Below are positions 1-7,759 of a stretch of DNA of 33,488 nt, in pieces. The translations under genes and the position numbers were made by a program. Position 1 is the first letter of the stretch; the number at the start of each line of letters is the position of its first letter. The notes under the pieces were generated by a model. It did not search any database. It was given only the letters and a program-made list of their open reading frames with translations, and had not been told where the DNA came from. This DNA is from a virus: IMG/VR virus record IMGVR_UViG_3300041409_001206, positions 1 to 33,488 of that record; one strand, given 5' to 3'.

Positions 1-810
1 ATGCCCACAGTAATAGACGAAAATATCCGCAAACAAGCGTTTTGGCTTTATGGAGTTATTGTCGGTCTTGCTGTTAAAGAAGCCCTAACGCACGTTCTGC
101 CACATATCTTTAAAGAACAAATAAACCTATTAGAACGGCATATACCCGAAATGATTCGTTTATTTGTCTTTCTGGTTTTGTGCGTTAGATTTTATCTTGG
201 TGCAGCGCAATATTTTGATGAAGCCTACGAAAAAAAGCATCCGGCCACTGTAATACCATTTGACCCTCCAGCCGAAAATATAGGAACTGCACAAGTCAAT
301 GAAGCACCGCCAGTCCTGGAAAACAAATATAAGAAAAAAAGTTTCGGGCTTGATTTCTTGGTCGGTTTTTTTCATTTTCTTATCTTTTCCGCTCTGGCTC
401 TTTCAATTTGTTATGACGAATCGGGATGGAATAATGAAATAAGTATTTATTTGTTTCCGTCAGTTCTATTAACGATTTTGCTATATGACGTGGTTTGGCT
501 TTTAGTAAACATAAAAAAACATACATTTGCCCTTATTAAATTGTGGACATTCTTAAACGTGGTTACGGTTGTAGTGTGTGCTGCTACTTTTGGCGCGGTT
601 TGGGTTGTTTATCATATGAAAGAGGCAAAATTCCAGTATTTTGTAGCTGAGGCCATTGCATTTATTCCATTACTTTTACTCAGTGCGCTTGATATAGCTG
701 AACTTATTGCCGGAACATCTATTATTCGCCGTATGTTGAGTTGGATTGCTGGAAATTTAGGTTCCCTAGCCAGTAGCAGGCAAGGTGATGCCACGACTGA
801 CGCTACTTAA
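1..810 (+). CDS. Multi-pass membrane protein of unknown function
   Basis: I do not recognise the family. The 269-residue product shows about six hydrophobic segments at roughly residues 14-37, 51-72, 119-138, 149-169, 182-205 and 215-239. A polar, proline-rich loop lies between the second and third segments and a short polar tail ends the protein. No catalytic motif is evident. The ATG is the first base of the window, so a start further upstream cannot be excluded. Base composition is clearly more AT-rich than the phage late genes and the strand is opposite to them, so I infer it belongs to the host flank or an accessory island. It is followed by a decayed SRAP gene on the other strand and, further on, by a TIR protein. 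A role in membrane-associated defence is possible but unsupported. Confidence 0.6.
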   Translation: MPTVIDENIRKQAFWLYGVIVGLAVKEALTHVLPHIFKEQINLLERHIPEMIRLFVFLVLCVRFYLGAAQYFDEAYEKKHPATVIPFDPPAENIGTAQVNEAPPVLENKYKKKSFGLDFLVGFFHFLIFSALALSICYDESGWNNEISIYLFPSVLLTILLYDVVWLLVNIKKHTFALIKLWTFLNVVTVVVCAATFGAVWVVYHMKEAKFQYFVAEAIAFIPLLLLSALDIAELIAGTSIIRRMLSWIAGNLGSLASSRQGDATTDAT

Positions 811-864
811 TGATTTTCATACGAGATCCTCTTATCTCATAATTTTAACCAGATTAAAGACTAT

Positions 865-1152
865 TCAGCGGCTTTTGTGGAAAGCATCCTAGAAAGATGC
901 TTTCCCTGCAAGAGTTTCGGCGCGGGCGTTTATCATTCGATTGCCGATTTCTGCGTCTTTCGCCCAGGACGGAACGAGTTCCCATTTGAGAGTAGAAACG
1001 GCGCGGTCATCGCCTTCCACGCGAACGACGTTAATCATCTGCGATAGCGCAATATTATATCTGGGGCCGAAGACCGCCGGATTGAGTTTTCCTACCTTAA
1101 ATTCTCGTTTATACCATTCGGGCTTTGCCGTATTTGAAAATCTTCCGCACAT
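865..1152 (-). pseudogene. SRAP (SOS response-associated peptidase) remnant
   Basis: The first 87 residues match the N-terminal part of the SRAP family (YedK/HMCES), which crosslinks to abasic sites in single-stranded DNA. Visible hallmarks are MCGRFS with the catalytic Cys2, a PRYNIALSQ motif with the active-site Asn, WELVPSWAKD, and NARAET with the conserved Glu. Full-length members are about 200-230 residues. Here an in-frame TAG at 889-891 interrupts the conserved stretch after KASF. The same frame then continues with DAFHKSR, which fits the family, before a TGA at 865-867. No further homology is visible, so the gene lost its C-terminal half, including the later active-site His. A TATAAT-like -10 lies only 7 nt ahead of the ATG. 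I infer a non-functional relic. A truncated but expressed N-terminal protein cannot be excluded. Confidence 0.8.
879..905. repeat. Perfect 10-bp inverted repeat at the SRAP stop codon
   Basis: GGAAAGCATC (879-888) and GATGCTTTCC (896-905) are exact reverse complements separated by 7 nt. The premature TAG of the SRAP remnant (889-891) lies in the loop. There is no T-tract on either side that would make it a clear intrinsic terminator. It may be a local duplication/inversion scar or a weak bidirectional transcription end between convergent genes. Confidence 0.6.
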
Positions 1153-1159
1153 ATTATTG

Positions 1160-1165
1160 ATTATA
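1160..1165 (-). promoter_or_regulatory. Candidate -10 box of the SRAP remnant
   Basis: On the minus strand TATAAT occurs 7 nt upstream of the ATG at 1152, in an AT-rich stretch without a ribosome binding site. A transcript from here would be nearly leaderless. No convincing -35 box is present at the usual distance, so this rests on the hexamer alone. Confidence 0.3.
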
Positions 1166-1388
1166 CATTCGGAATAAAGCCTTAAAATATTTCTTTACAG
1201 TTTTATGCCCTTGTGCTAATTTTTATCCAATTCAAATATTGAGATGGAAAAGTGAATCTTCTGCCCTTTCTTATATCTTATTTCAAAAGTGAAAAGTTTT
1301 TGTTTTGCTAATCTATCTCTCTTCAAAAAGTTTAAATTCAGATGCAGTAATGAAGTTCAATTCAGATAGATTTTATTTCAAACAAAAT

Positions 1389-2753
1389 ATGAAAAAAATT
1401 TTCATCAGGACTAACTGTCATAATTCTGGTTCATTCGAGGAACGCCTTGCCAATGACCTCAAAGCAGCCCTTGAACACAAAGTTATCATAAACGATGATT
1501 ATTCCATTTTGCCTGGAACTGATTTGCATAGTGAAATAAAAAGACAAATCTTTGAGTCAAACGTTACGCTTTTTGTCGTCCGTAGATTTCAGACTGACCT
1601 CAATTCTCTTTTTCTAGATGAAGTGAAATTTGCCTTGCAAAGTTACAAACGGGTTATTTTGGTTCTGGTTGATGATGTTCAAATACAATACGAAGATTTT
1701 GATTTGTTAGCTAGTCCTTTAAGGACTTTAATCCTTTTTGGGGACTTTCGTTTTCGAACGTTATATTGGCACGACGACATTAAAAGTTTAGCCCAAAAAA
1801 TTGTGCTGGCGCTAGAACGAAGCTCCTCTGGAATTCACAGAGTTGCTTCCGCTAGGGGTGATCGACTTATGGAAGAACCCAAATTAGCGGCCGCTAGGAG
1901 GACCTTCAAACCTGAGGGTGATCCAGTTAAATGCACGGTTTTCGCATCTCCTGAGGTAAGACAAGGAGGCGAACTGCTGATACAATGCTTCGCGCATTTT
2001 TCTACAGACGACGCACGCGTGCGTCGTCTGGCTATCGAATACGATGAAAATGCCAAGGCCCGAGGATCCCGAACTTTTGAGGTAGAGACTGAACGCGGAT
2101 CCAGAATTACGTTTAACTTATTTATGCCGAAAGGCGTCGAAAATACTGAACCGGTTCAAAACTTAGTGTGGCAGGGCTATCCTGAAGCAGTTCAATTTGC
2201 CATAAAATTTCCAAAAAACTTCGAAACGGGCGATTACACCGGCACTGTATATGTCAGTCGGGAAGGCGTTCCATGCGGGCATATTAAATTTAAGATAACG
2301 GTTATCGCTAAATGCTTCACTCCGTCAACTAAAAAATCCAAACAGATTGAACAATGGACGCCTTATAAAAAAGCCTTTATTTCATATGCGTCGGCCGACC
2401 GCAATGAAGTACTTAAAAGAGTGCAGATGCTCGCCAGACTCGATATTGAATACTTCCAAGACGTACTCAACCTCGAACCGGGGGAATTATGGGAAAACGA
2501 ATTGTATAAAAACATCGATAAAAGCGACGTTTTCTTTCTCTTTTGGTCGAATGCCGCGAGAAACTCCAAGTGGGTTATGAAAGAAGTGCATTATGCATTA
2601 AAAAGAAAAGTTGGAGACGATTTAGCTTTGCCGGAAATTATTCCGATCATCATTGAGGGACCGCCCCCAGCCTACGTTCCGCGAGAGCTGAGTCATCTTC
2701 ATTTTAACGACAAGATTGTATATTTTGTTGAGGATGAAAATCTCAAGACGTAA
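1389..2753 (+). CDS. Double-TIR domain protein with central beta-sandwich-like domain
   Basis: Predicted cytosolic protein of 454 residues with three parts. Residues about 1-145 form a divergent TIR-like domain (starts MKKIFIRTN; helix LFLDEVKFAL with Glu at about 78). Residues about 175-308 form a beta-rich domain (PVKCTVFASPEV ... GHIKFKITVIA) that I associate with bacterial TIR proteins. Residues about 325-454 form a canonical TIR domain (KKAFISYASADR, FFLFWSNAARNSKWVMKEV). In TIR NADases such as SARM1 the catalytic Glu sits in the helix matching SKWVMKEV (Glu at about 399). The reading frame is open back to a TTG at 1305, with another ATG at 1350. I chose the ATG at 1389 because the TIR fold begins there; none has a good ribosome binding site. 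TIR proteins commonly act in anti-phage defence by NAD depletion. That role is inferred here. No partner gene (STAND, SIR2, Thoeris ThsA) is adjacent. Confidence 0.75.
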   Translation: MKKIFIRTNCHNSGSFEERLANDLKAALEHKVIINDDYSILPGTDLHSEIKRQIFESNVTLFVVRRFQTDLNSLFLDEVKFALQSYKRVILVLVDDVQIQYEDFDLLASPLRTLILFGDFRFRTLYWHDDIKSLAQKIVLALERSSSGIHRVASARGDRLMEEPKLAAARRTFKPEGDPVKCTVFASPEVRQGGELLIQCFAHFSTDDARVRRLAIEYDENAKARGSRTFEVETERGSRITFNLFMPKGVENTEPVQNLVWQGYPEAVQFAIKFPKNFETGDYTGTVYVSREGVPCGHIKFKITVIAKCFTPSTKKSKQIEQWTPYKKAFISYASADRNEVLKRVQMLARLDIEYFQDVLNLEPGELWENELYKNIDKSDVFFLFWSNAARNSKWVMKEVHYALKRKVGDDLALPEIIPIIIEGPPPAYVPRELSHLHFNDKIVYFVEDENLKT

Positions 2754-2911
2754 AAATACCATCTTGAGCCTCATTTTTAAGGTTTCCGTAGCTGTGACCG
2801 GCGCGATGCACGAGCAGTTGATTTTCTGGTGAAAGAGGCAGAAGATTTTTGCGGGTTGTTCTTTTTCGTTAAATGCCATTGGTGAGTTTTGATATTTTTA
2901 AGACAAAAATA

Positions 2912-2971
2912 TCGGAAGTGGTCTCAATCCGCCGGGCTACAATTGCCCATGGATGCACTCCGCACTTCCGA
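2912..2971. repeat. Intergenic palindromic repeat, copy A
   Basis: Nine-bp arms TCGGAAGTG (2912-2920) and CACTTCCGA (2963-2971) enclose about 42 nt that include GGCTACAATTGCCCAT (2935-2950). That 16-mer occurs again exactly 143 nt away at 3078-3093, with similar flanks. This looks like a REP-like mobile intergenic repeat or a pair of boundary sequences. The segment 2754-2911 before it holds nothing I can call with confidence. Confidence 0.6.
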
Positions 2972-3011
2972 CACCAAATAGAATACAATCGATTCTTTGT
3001 TTTTTGCAAAT

Positions 3012-3051
3012 AAAAAGGCCGGCCGCAGATGTCCATCGTAAAGCCCGGCCT
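3012..3051 (-). terminator. Intrinsic terminator of the phage tail operon
   Basis: On the minus strand AGGCCGG (complement of 3045-3051) pairs with CCGGCCT (complement of 3016-3022) and is followed directly by TTTT and an AT-rich stretch. It lies about 105 nt beyond the stop of the tail spike gene, as expected for the end of a long right-to-left late transcript. The plus strand lacks a T-tract after the hairpin. Confidence 0.65.
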
Positions 3052-3060
3052 CATTAAATA

Positions 3061-3108
3061 CGCGGCTCAATTTGCCAGGCTACAATTGCCCATAAATGAA
3101 CTTCCGCG
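3061..3108. repeat. Intergenic palindromic repeat, copy B
   Basis: Second copy of the element at 2912-2971. It shares the exact 16-mer GGCTACAATTGCCCAT (3078-3093), the flanking CTCAAT and the distal ACTTCCG, with several substitutions between. Only a short CGCGG/CCGCG outer stem remains. The terminator of the tail operon lies between the two copies. Confidence 0.55.
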
Positions 3109-3156
3109 CTTTTTCACTTTTTTAAGATACAACGAAACTTTTCTGAAAATCAATTA

Positions 3157-4863
3157 TTAGATTTTCGTCAGCTGCAAACTAGAGCCGTGAAAGATAATCG
3201 AACCGGTCGCGCTCGACGTTTGCTGCGACCAGCACAAACCGAACGTGCCGCCCGCCGAGAACGTAACTACGCCGTCGATTCTGACGATGCCGTCGAAACC
3301 GCCGCCGGCATCAGAATAAGCGCTCGTCGCGCTCGTCTTTCGCGCGCCGGTCGGCCACGCTCCCGAATCGTGAGTTCTCAAATACTGCGCCATAAAACTT
3401 GAAACGACCGCCGTTCCCTGAAAATCCATATCCATACCGGGCGTGTCCATCCCGACGTGCAGAATTCCGTGAATCAAATATGTTCCGGGCTCGACGAGCG
3501 GGTGACGTATATCGCTGCCGTCGAACTTCAAATGCGTATCGACCGTTCTGGTCGTCGTCAAAGCGCGGTTCGTGTCTCCGGTTTTGAAGACGTTAAAAAC
3601 CGTCTGGCCGGGCGAAGTGCGAATGTATGAGCCGGCTTCGTTTCGAATGCCATCGGGGTATGTGCCGCTCCCGTTTAAGCTGTTGCCGCCGCCCAATTCG
3701 ACGATGCCCGGATTGCCGAGCAGGTGAATATGATTGACGTTGACCTCGTTTGTGAAACCTTCCAGTTTCAGGAAATCGACGTTGTTTGCGATGATGCCCG
3801 GAATTTCGCCGCTTTCGGCAAGGCCGACAATCGTTTGCTTGATGTGCGCGTATTTTACATCGGCCAAATTAAAACCGCCGCCGCTCGTTCCTGAATTATC
3901 CGAGCAGTTTTCAATGATAACCGATGCGGTTTTTCCGCCCGCGCCATCTCCGGCGACGACAACCGCATAAGTCGCGCCTTCGTCAAAATCGACGTTTTCA
4001 AGATGTATTCTCGTCCGACTTCCGAATACCACATCATCGTCGTCTACCTCCTGAAGCGGCGCGTGTGTATAAATCCAGCCGTAAGGCGAATTGACGAGCG
4101 TCCATTCAGGATTGCCGTCGAGCTGAATGTAATCGAGAAACTGCGAGTTTTTGACCATCAGTGACAGCCAATGCTCGCAGGTCACAAAGCCCTTTGTCGG
4201 TGCAGCGCATCCGCCCGCAATTACGCGGTCAAGCGATAAATTGCAGTTGTAAGCGTAAATCGCGCCGCTCGACGGCGAATCTCCGTTAGCCATCCGGATG
4301 CCTGCGAAAATCACGTTTTCAAAATGAACCCGGTCGCAGAAACCGAAAGCGAAAAGCTTGCGGTAAAAATGATTTGGAATGTCGGCGTAAAGCGAACCGA
4401 GAATCAGCAAATCCTTGACCGTCACCGAAAGCGTATTATTGATTTCGATTTTGTTCGTTGTATTTCCGCGAATTTTCAGGCGCGAGTTGGCCCCCGCGCC
4501 CATCAAGATGACCGAGCCTTTCATACCGCTGAAATTCTTGACGATGCCGCCTTCGTCAATTAAAGTTTCTCCGCGCGGGAAAATTATAGCGCCGCCGCCT
4601 GCATCGCCAACTGCGTCGAGCGCGTCAGAAAGCGGGTCTGTCGCGTCTTCGCCCTCCATCGCTCCGAATGCTGCCAGCGGAAAAACCGGTATCGAGCTGA
4701 CCAAATCCCATCCGTCGTCTGCGGCGTTTCGTAATTGCATCAGGCCGGTCGCCGGATTAAACCATCCCTGGTTAAAACCGACTGCGCCAGGGTCGGTCTC
4801 CGAGTTATGAGCAAAAGGATGCACGTCTTCTATTGGAATTACTTTATGTTCTAAATCACCCAT
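3157..4863 (-). CDS. Tail spike / receptor-binding protein, beta-helix type
   Basis: The 568-residue product has a short N-terminal attachment segment (about 1-60), a segment LSDALDAVGDAGGGAIIFPRG (about 78-100) typical of the start of pectate-lyase-like right-handed beta-helix tail spikes, and then many short repeating beta-strand turns rich in Asn, Gly and Val (about 100-400). The C-terminal part (about 415-568; begins near GQTVFNVF) resembles the jelly-roll receptor-binding or trimerisation caps of tail fibres. It is the last gene of the late operon, starts behind a good ribosome binding site (GGAAGGAAT), and is followed by a terminator. Role: trimeric host-surface recognition, possibly with polysaccharide depolymerase activity. 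No specific catalytic residues can be assigned. Confidence 0.8.
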   Translation of the reverse strand: MGDLEHKVIPIEDVHPFAHNSETDPGAVGFNQGWFNPATGLMQLRNAADDGWDLVSSIPVFPLAAFGAMEGEDATDPLSDALDAVGDAGGGAIIFPRGETLIDEGGIVKNFSGMKGSVILMGAGANSRLKIRGNTTNKIEINNTLSVTVKDLLILGSLYADIPNHFYRKLFAFGFCDRVHFENVIFAGIRMANGDSPSSGAIYAYNCNLSLDRVIAGGCAAPTKGFVTCEHWLSLMVKNSQFLDYIQLDGNPEWTLVNSPYGWIYTHAPLQEVDDDDVVFGSRTRIHLENVDFDEGATYAVVVAGDGAGGKTASVIIENCSDNSGTSGGGFNLADVKYAHIKQTIVGLAESGEIPGIIANNVDFLKLEGFTNEVNVNHIHLLGNPGIVELGGGNSLNGSGTYPDGIRNEAGSYIRTSPGQTVFNVFKTGDTNRALTTTRTVDTHLKFDGSDIRHPLVEPGTYLIHGILHVGMDTPGMDMDFQGTAVVSSFMAQYLRTHDSGAWPTGARKTSATSAYSDAGGGFDGIVRIDGVVTFSAGGTFGLCWSQQTSSATGSIIFHGSSLQLTKI

Positions 4864-4878
4864 TTTTTTATTCCTTCC

Positions 4879-5976
4879 TTATATAAGTATTTTGTAACCG
4901 CCAGCCGTTATCACGTCGCTTCCGACCTTTATCATGTCATCGACGACGATAACCGTATCCGCGCCGGCGATTGTAGTTTCGGGCAGGCTCGCCGGAATTG
5001 CTCCCGGCGATAAAATCGAAGTTTCTACACCCGAAAAGCCGTAATTTTTCCTGACCGTGGCGTCGCCGCTTCCCCTGTCTTCAAACTCCGTGTTCTCCGG
5101 GATGCGCGTAATCGTATCTTCGGGCGGAGTCGTGTTGTAATCGCGAAAAAGAAAGCTTTTCGCCGGATAATATTCGTTCCAGAAGCTGCGCGCGGTCCGG
5201 AACTCGCGAGTCGAGCGCGAAGTGAAATTCAAATCGAACGATTTCCGGATGCCCCGCTTGACGCGTAGAACCGGCTCGTTTTGACCGTCCGACAAGACTT
5301 TTTTCGAATAAGCGGCGTTGTCGGTCTTCGAGCCGAGAAACGGGAAAACGTTTGCAATCGGAAGCTGGTAAGCATAAGCGATTGATTGGAACATATTTCT
5401 GATTTCCCGCTCGCACCATCCCCGGTCATAAAGCGCCATCATCGCGACTTTGCCGTTCAATTTTCTTCCCGAAAATCCGCGGTCGCTCCCGAGCTGGATG
5501 CCGTCGCACTGCAAGGCGCGCCAGAATCTAAAAAAGATAATTCCCCAGCTGCCGATTGGCGCGGGCGCGGCGCTGTCGGGATAGATTCGGTCATTGAGCC
5601 GCACTTCGTAATCTTCGTAGCCGAAATCGAACCAGTTCGGCGAATCGTGATGATTTCCGACCAAGATGCCGAAATCCGAAAGCGTCGTCAGAAGCCCGTT
5701 GTAATTCGTAAACGAGGCGATTTCGGCGACGATGAAGCCGCTCGTAATCTGGAAATTTCCCGAATACGAGAGCGCGTTTTTCGAGCCGTCCCAGACAACG
5801 GCCTTTTTGCCGTTTACCGCTCCGGTTTCGATGACGGGCCGCGCCGCATCCTGCGTCAGATGCCTGCCGTTTCCGCTCAAATCGGTAAACGAAGAAACGG
5901 CCGCGCCGCTCGCGCCGGAAAGCTCGTCGGCCTCGACGAAAAGCTGTAATTTATTGTTATAAATCGGTGTTCTCAT
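4879..5976 (-). CDS. Tail protein with LamG/concanavalin-like domain
   Basis: The frame is open upstream to 6261, but the start is the ATG at 5976. It follows GGAGGG by 8 nt, shares a base with the stop of the upstream gene (TGATG), and gives a natural N-terminus (MRTPIYNNKLQLF). The 365-residue product has a LamG-like beta-sandwich at about 10-195: FTDLSGNGRHL, KKAVVWDG, NGKVAMMALYDR, and a closing EIRNMFQSIAYAYQ. A C-terminal part (about 215-320: RKSFDLNFTSRSTREFRTAR, NEYYPAKSFLFRDY) resembles short baseplate/distal tail proteins of GTA-like phages. I infer a tail-tip component that displays a carbohydrate-binding domain, next to the tail spike gene. The exact family was not identified. Confidence 0.7.
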   Translation of the reverse strand: MRTPIYNNKLQLFVEADELSGASGAAVSSFTDLSGNGRHLTQDAARPVIETGAVNGKKAVVWDGSKNALSYSGNFQITSGFIVAEIASFTNYNGLLTTLSDFGILVGNHHDSPNWFDFGYEDYEVRLNDRIYPDSAAPAPIGSWGIIFFRFWRALQCDGIQLGSDRGFSGRKLNGKVAMMALYDRGWCEREIRNMFQSIAYAYQLPIANVFPFLGSKTDNAAYSKKVLSDGQNEPVLRVKRGIRKSFDLNFTSRSTREFRTARSFWNEYYPAKSFLFRDYNTTPPEDTITRIPENTEFEDRGSGDATVRKNYGFSGVETSILSPGAIPASLPETTIAGADTVIVVDDMIKVGSDVITAGGYKILI

Positions 5977-7757
5977 CAAGCTATTCCCTCCGAAACGAGA
6001 CTGACGCGCTCGAAAATTTCGGGCAAAGTAAGCCACTCCTGAAGCCGAAATATGCGCGTGTCGGCCGTATCTTCCGGGCTGTTGTCGGTCGCTTCCAGAA
6101 CCGCGAAAGCCTTCGCGTCGAAATCGCCGAGCGCGTGCGAAACTTCGATTATGTCCTGCGCGATGACCTGGTAAGTGCGCGCCGTGCAGCTCGTATCGAT
6201 AAAGACGTCGGCGAGAATCGTGCGGCTGATGATATAGGCGAGAACCTTGCGCGCCTGCCATCTCGTCATATTGCCTAAATCGACCGGCTCGCCGTAAATT
6301 TTCCGGTTTCCGGCCGCTCGAATCAGTTCGGGAATTTCGAGCATCACCGGCGAAATCGGCTCTTCGAGAAAGCGCGAATCTAGGTCGTTGAATTTCGCTT
6401 CCCAGACGTTTCGCAGCTCCTGCACGCGGCGGTCTGCGCGGGAAAATGAAAATATGTCGCGGCCGCTGTCATCCTGCAGAATTTGTCGCTCGTTTTCCGG
6501 CAAATCGTCCTGAAGATGAAACGAGGCCGCGAGCTGCTCGATGCAGTAAAATTCCATCTTTCCGTCAACGTCCTGGCGAATCGAGTTTGAAACGAGCAGA
6601 ACGCGGTCAATCATCTGGTCCGTGGTCGTCGGAACGGAAAACTCGACGTTTGCTTCGTAAAGCGCCTGCTCGACCGGCAGCGGATATAAAGCTTCGGGCG
6701 GAATGATTTCTTCCGTCTGCGATTCAGACGACCATTTCAAATGAAACTCGCCCGTTACGGTGCTGTCGTTCCATTCCACCTTTATGTCGTAAAACTGACC
6801 GGCAACGAGGTCAATCGTCCCGGAATGCGTGCCGGGCGTCGTGCCGTCGTCCGTCCACTCATTGATAATTTCGTGGCCGTCGACCCAAAGCCGAGCGCCG
6901 TTGTCGTGAACGATTTTGAAAGTGTATGTTTCCGAAAAAAGCGCCAGAATCCTGCCTTCCCATCTGACGCTGAAATTATCCGCGTCCTGGCCTACCGCCG
7001 GAGCGTTCGCACTGGACGTGAAATCTATTACCGGGTCAATGCGCGACGAAAGAAACGTCTCGAAATTCGTGCCGTTGTAAAATGACCCGGTCAGGCCGAA
7101 GCCGTTAAAGCCCGCAATCGATGTGTAATCGACCATCTCGGTCTGAGCGTGAAAATCCCGGAACGCCGTCCAGACCGGCCAGTTAATGTCGTCGATTGAA
7201 GCGGCGGCGCTATAAATCAAATACCAGTCCGCGATGACGCGCGCCGGGTTGACCGAATATGTAAAATACGTTTCGTCCAAACTTACGCCGGCGCGCAGAG
7301 TTGCAACCGTGACGACGATTTCGCCATCTTCGTCGATTTGATTGCCTTCGTCGTCGAAATCGGGAAATTTGTCGCCTTTGAAAATGCCGCGAAAATCCGT
7401 CGGCGGCGTTGCTTCAGTATCGGCCGCGCCGATTCCGGTCGGGCATTTCACGTCGCAGATGACAGTCCGGTAGTGCGGAACGTCGGTGTCGAACCAGTCG
7501 GTCGTTTCGGTTTGATTGCCGTCGAGAAAATGATAATCGGCAGCCGGAACATTCAGACCTTTGAAAAATATTGCTTCGGCTTCGGTCCACCCGCCGCGCG
7601 TGTCGGCGAGCGCCTGCCGCAAATAAATATTGTGCGTCGGCGAAACACCGACCGAATACGACCAGAGCAAATGCCCTTCGACCGAATGACGCCCGGCAGC
7701 CGCCGCCAGCACTTTGCGCTGCGCGTCCGCGTTTTTCAGATGATTGACTAAGCCCAT
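5976..7757 (-). CDS. Tail-tip/baseplate protein with inserted PA14 domain
   Basis: The frame runs open to 7928, but the ATG at 7757 (MGLVNHLKNADAQRK) lies 2 nt after the upstream stop and gives a sensible N-terminus; the upstream extension is out-of-frame noise. Of 593 residues, the N-terminal third resembles tail-tip J/hub proteins (THNIYLRQALADTRGGWTEAE, later WYLIYSAAASIDDINW). A PA14 domain occupies about residues 290-420: FSVRWEGRILALFSETYTF, DNGARLWVDGHEIINEW, GQFYDIKVEWNDS, FHLKWSS. PA14 domains bind sugars in adhesins and glycosidases. The rest (about 425-593) is a further tail-tip region. It is translationally coupled to the LamG-like gene (TGATG). I infer a hub or central tip protein carrying an extra glycan-binding module. 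Confidence 0.8.
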   Translation of the reverse strand: MGLVNHLKNADAQRKVLAAAAGRHSVEGHLLWSYSVGVSPTHNIYLRQALADTRGGWTEAEAIFFKGLNVPAADYHFLDGNQTETTDWFDTDVPHYRTVICDVKCPTGIGAADTEATPPTDFRGIFKGDKFPDFDDEGNQIDEDGEIVVTVATLRAGVSLDETYFTYSVNPARVIADWYLIYSAAASIDDINWPVWTAFRDFHAQTEMVDYTSIAGFNGFGLTGSFYNGTNFETFLSSRIDPVIDFTSSANAPAVGQDADNFSVRWEGRILALFSETYTFKIVHDNGARLWVDGHEIINEWTDDGTTPGTHSGTIDLVAGQFYDIKVEWNDSTVTGEFHLKWSSESQTEEIIPPEALYPLPVEQALYEANVEFSVPTTTDQMIDRVLLVSNSIRQDVDGKMEFYCIEQLAASFHLQDDLPENERQILQDDSGRDIFSFSRADRRVQELRNVWEAKFNDLDSRFLEEPISPVMLEIPELIRAAGNRKIYGEPVDLGNMTRWQARKVLAYIISRTILADVFIDTSCTARTYQVIAQDIIEVSHALGDFDAKAFAVLEATDNSPEDTADTRIFRLQEWLTLPEIFERVSLVSEGIA

Positions 7758-7759
7758 AA

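Noticed and set aside
2622-2879. Minus-strand frame of 85 codons overlapping the end of the TIR gene
   Set aside because: The first part looks protein-like, but the rest is antisense to the TIR gene, and no ribosome binding site or recognisable family supports it.
2869-3054. Minus-strand frame of 61 codons across the repeats
   Set aside because: It reads through the terminator hairpin and the palindromic repeat, so its residues are explained by these structures.
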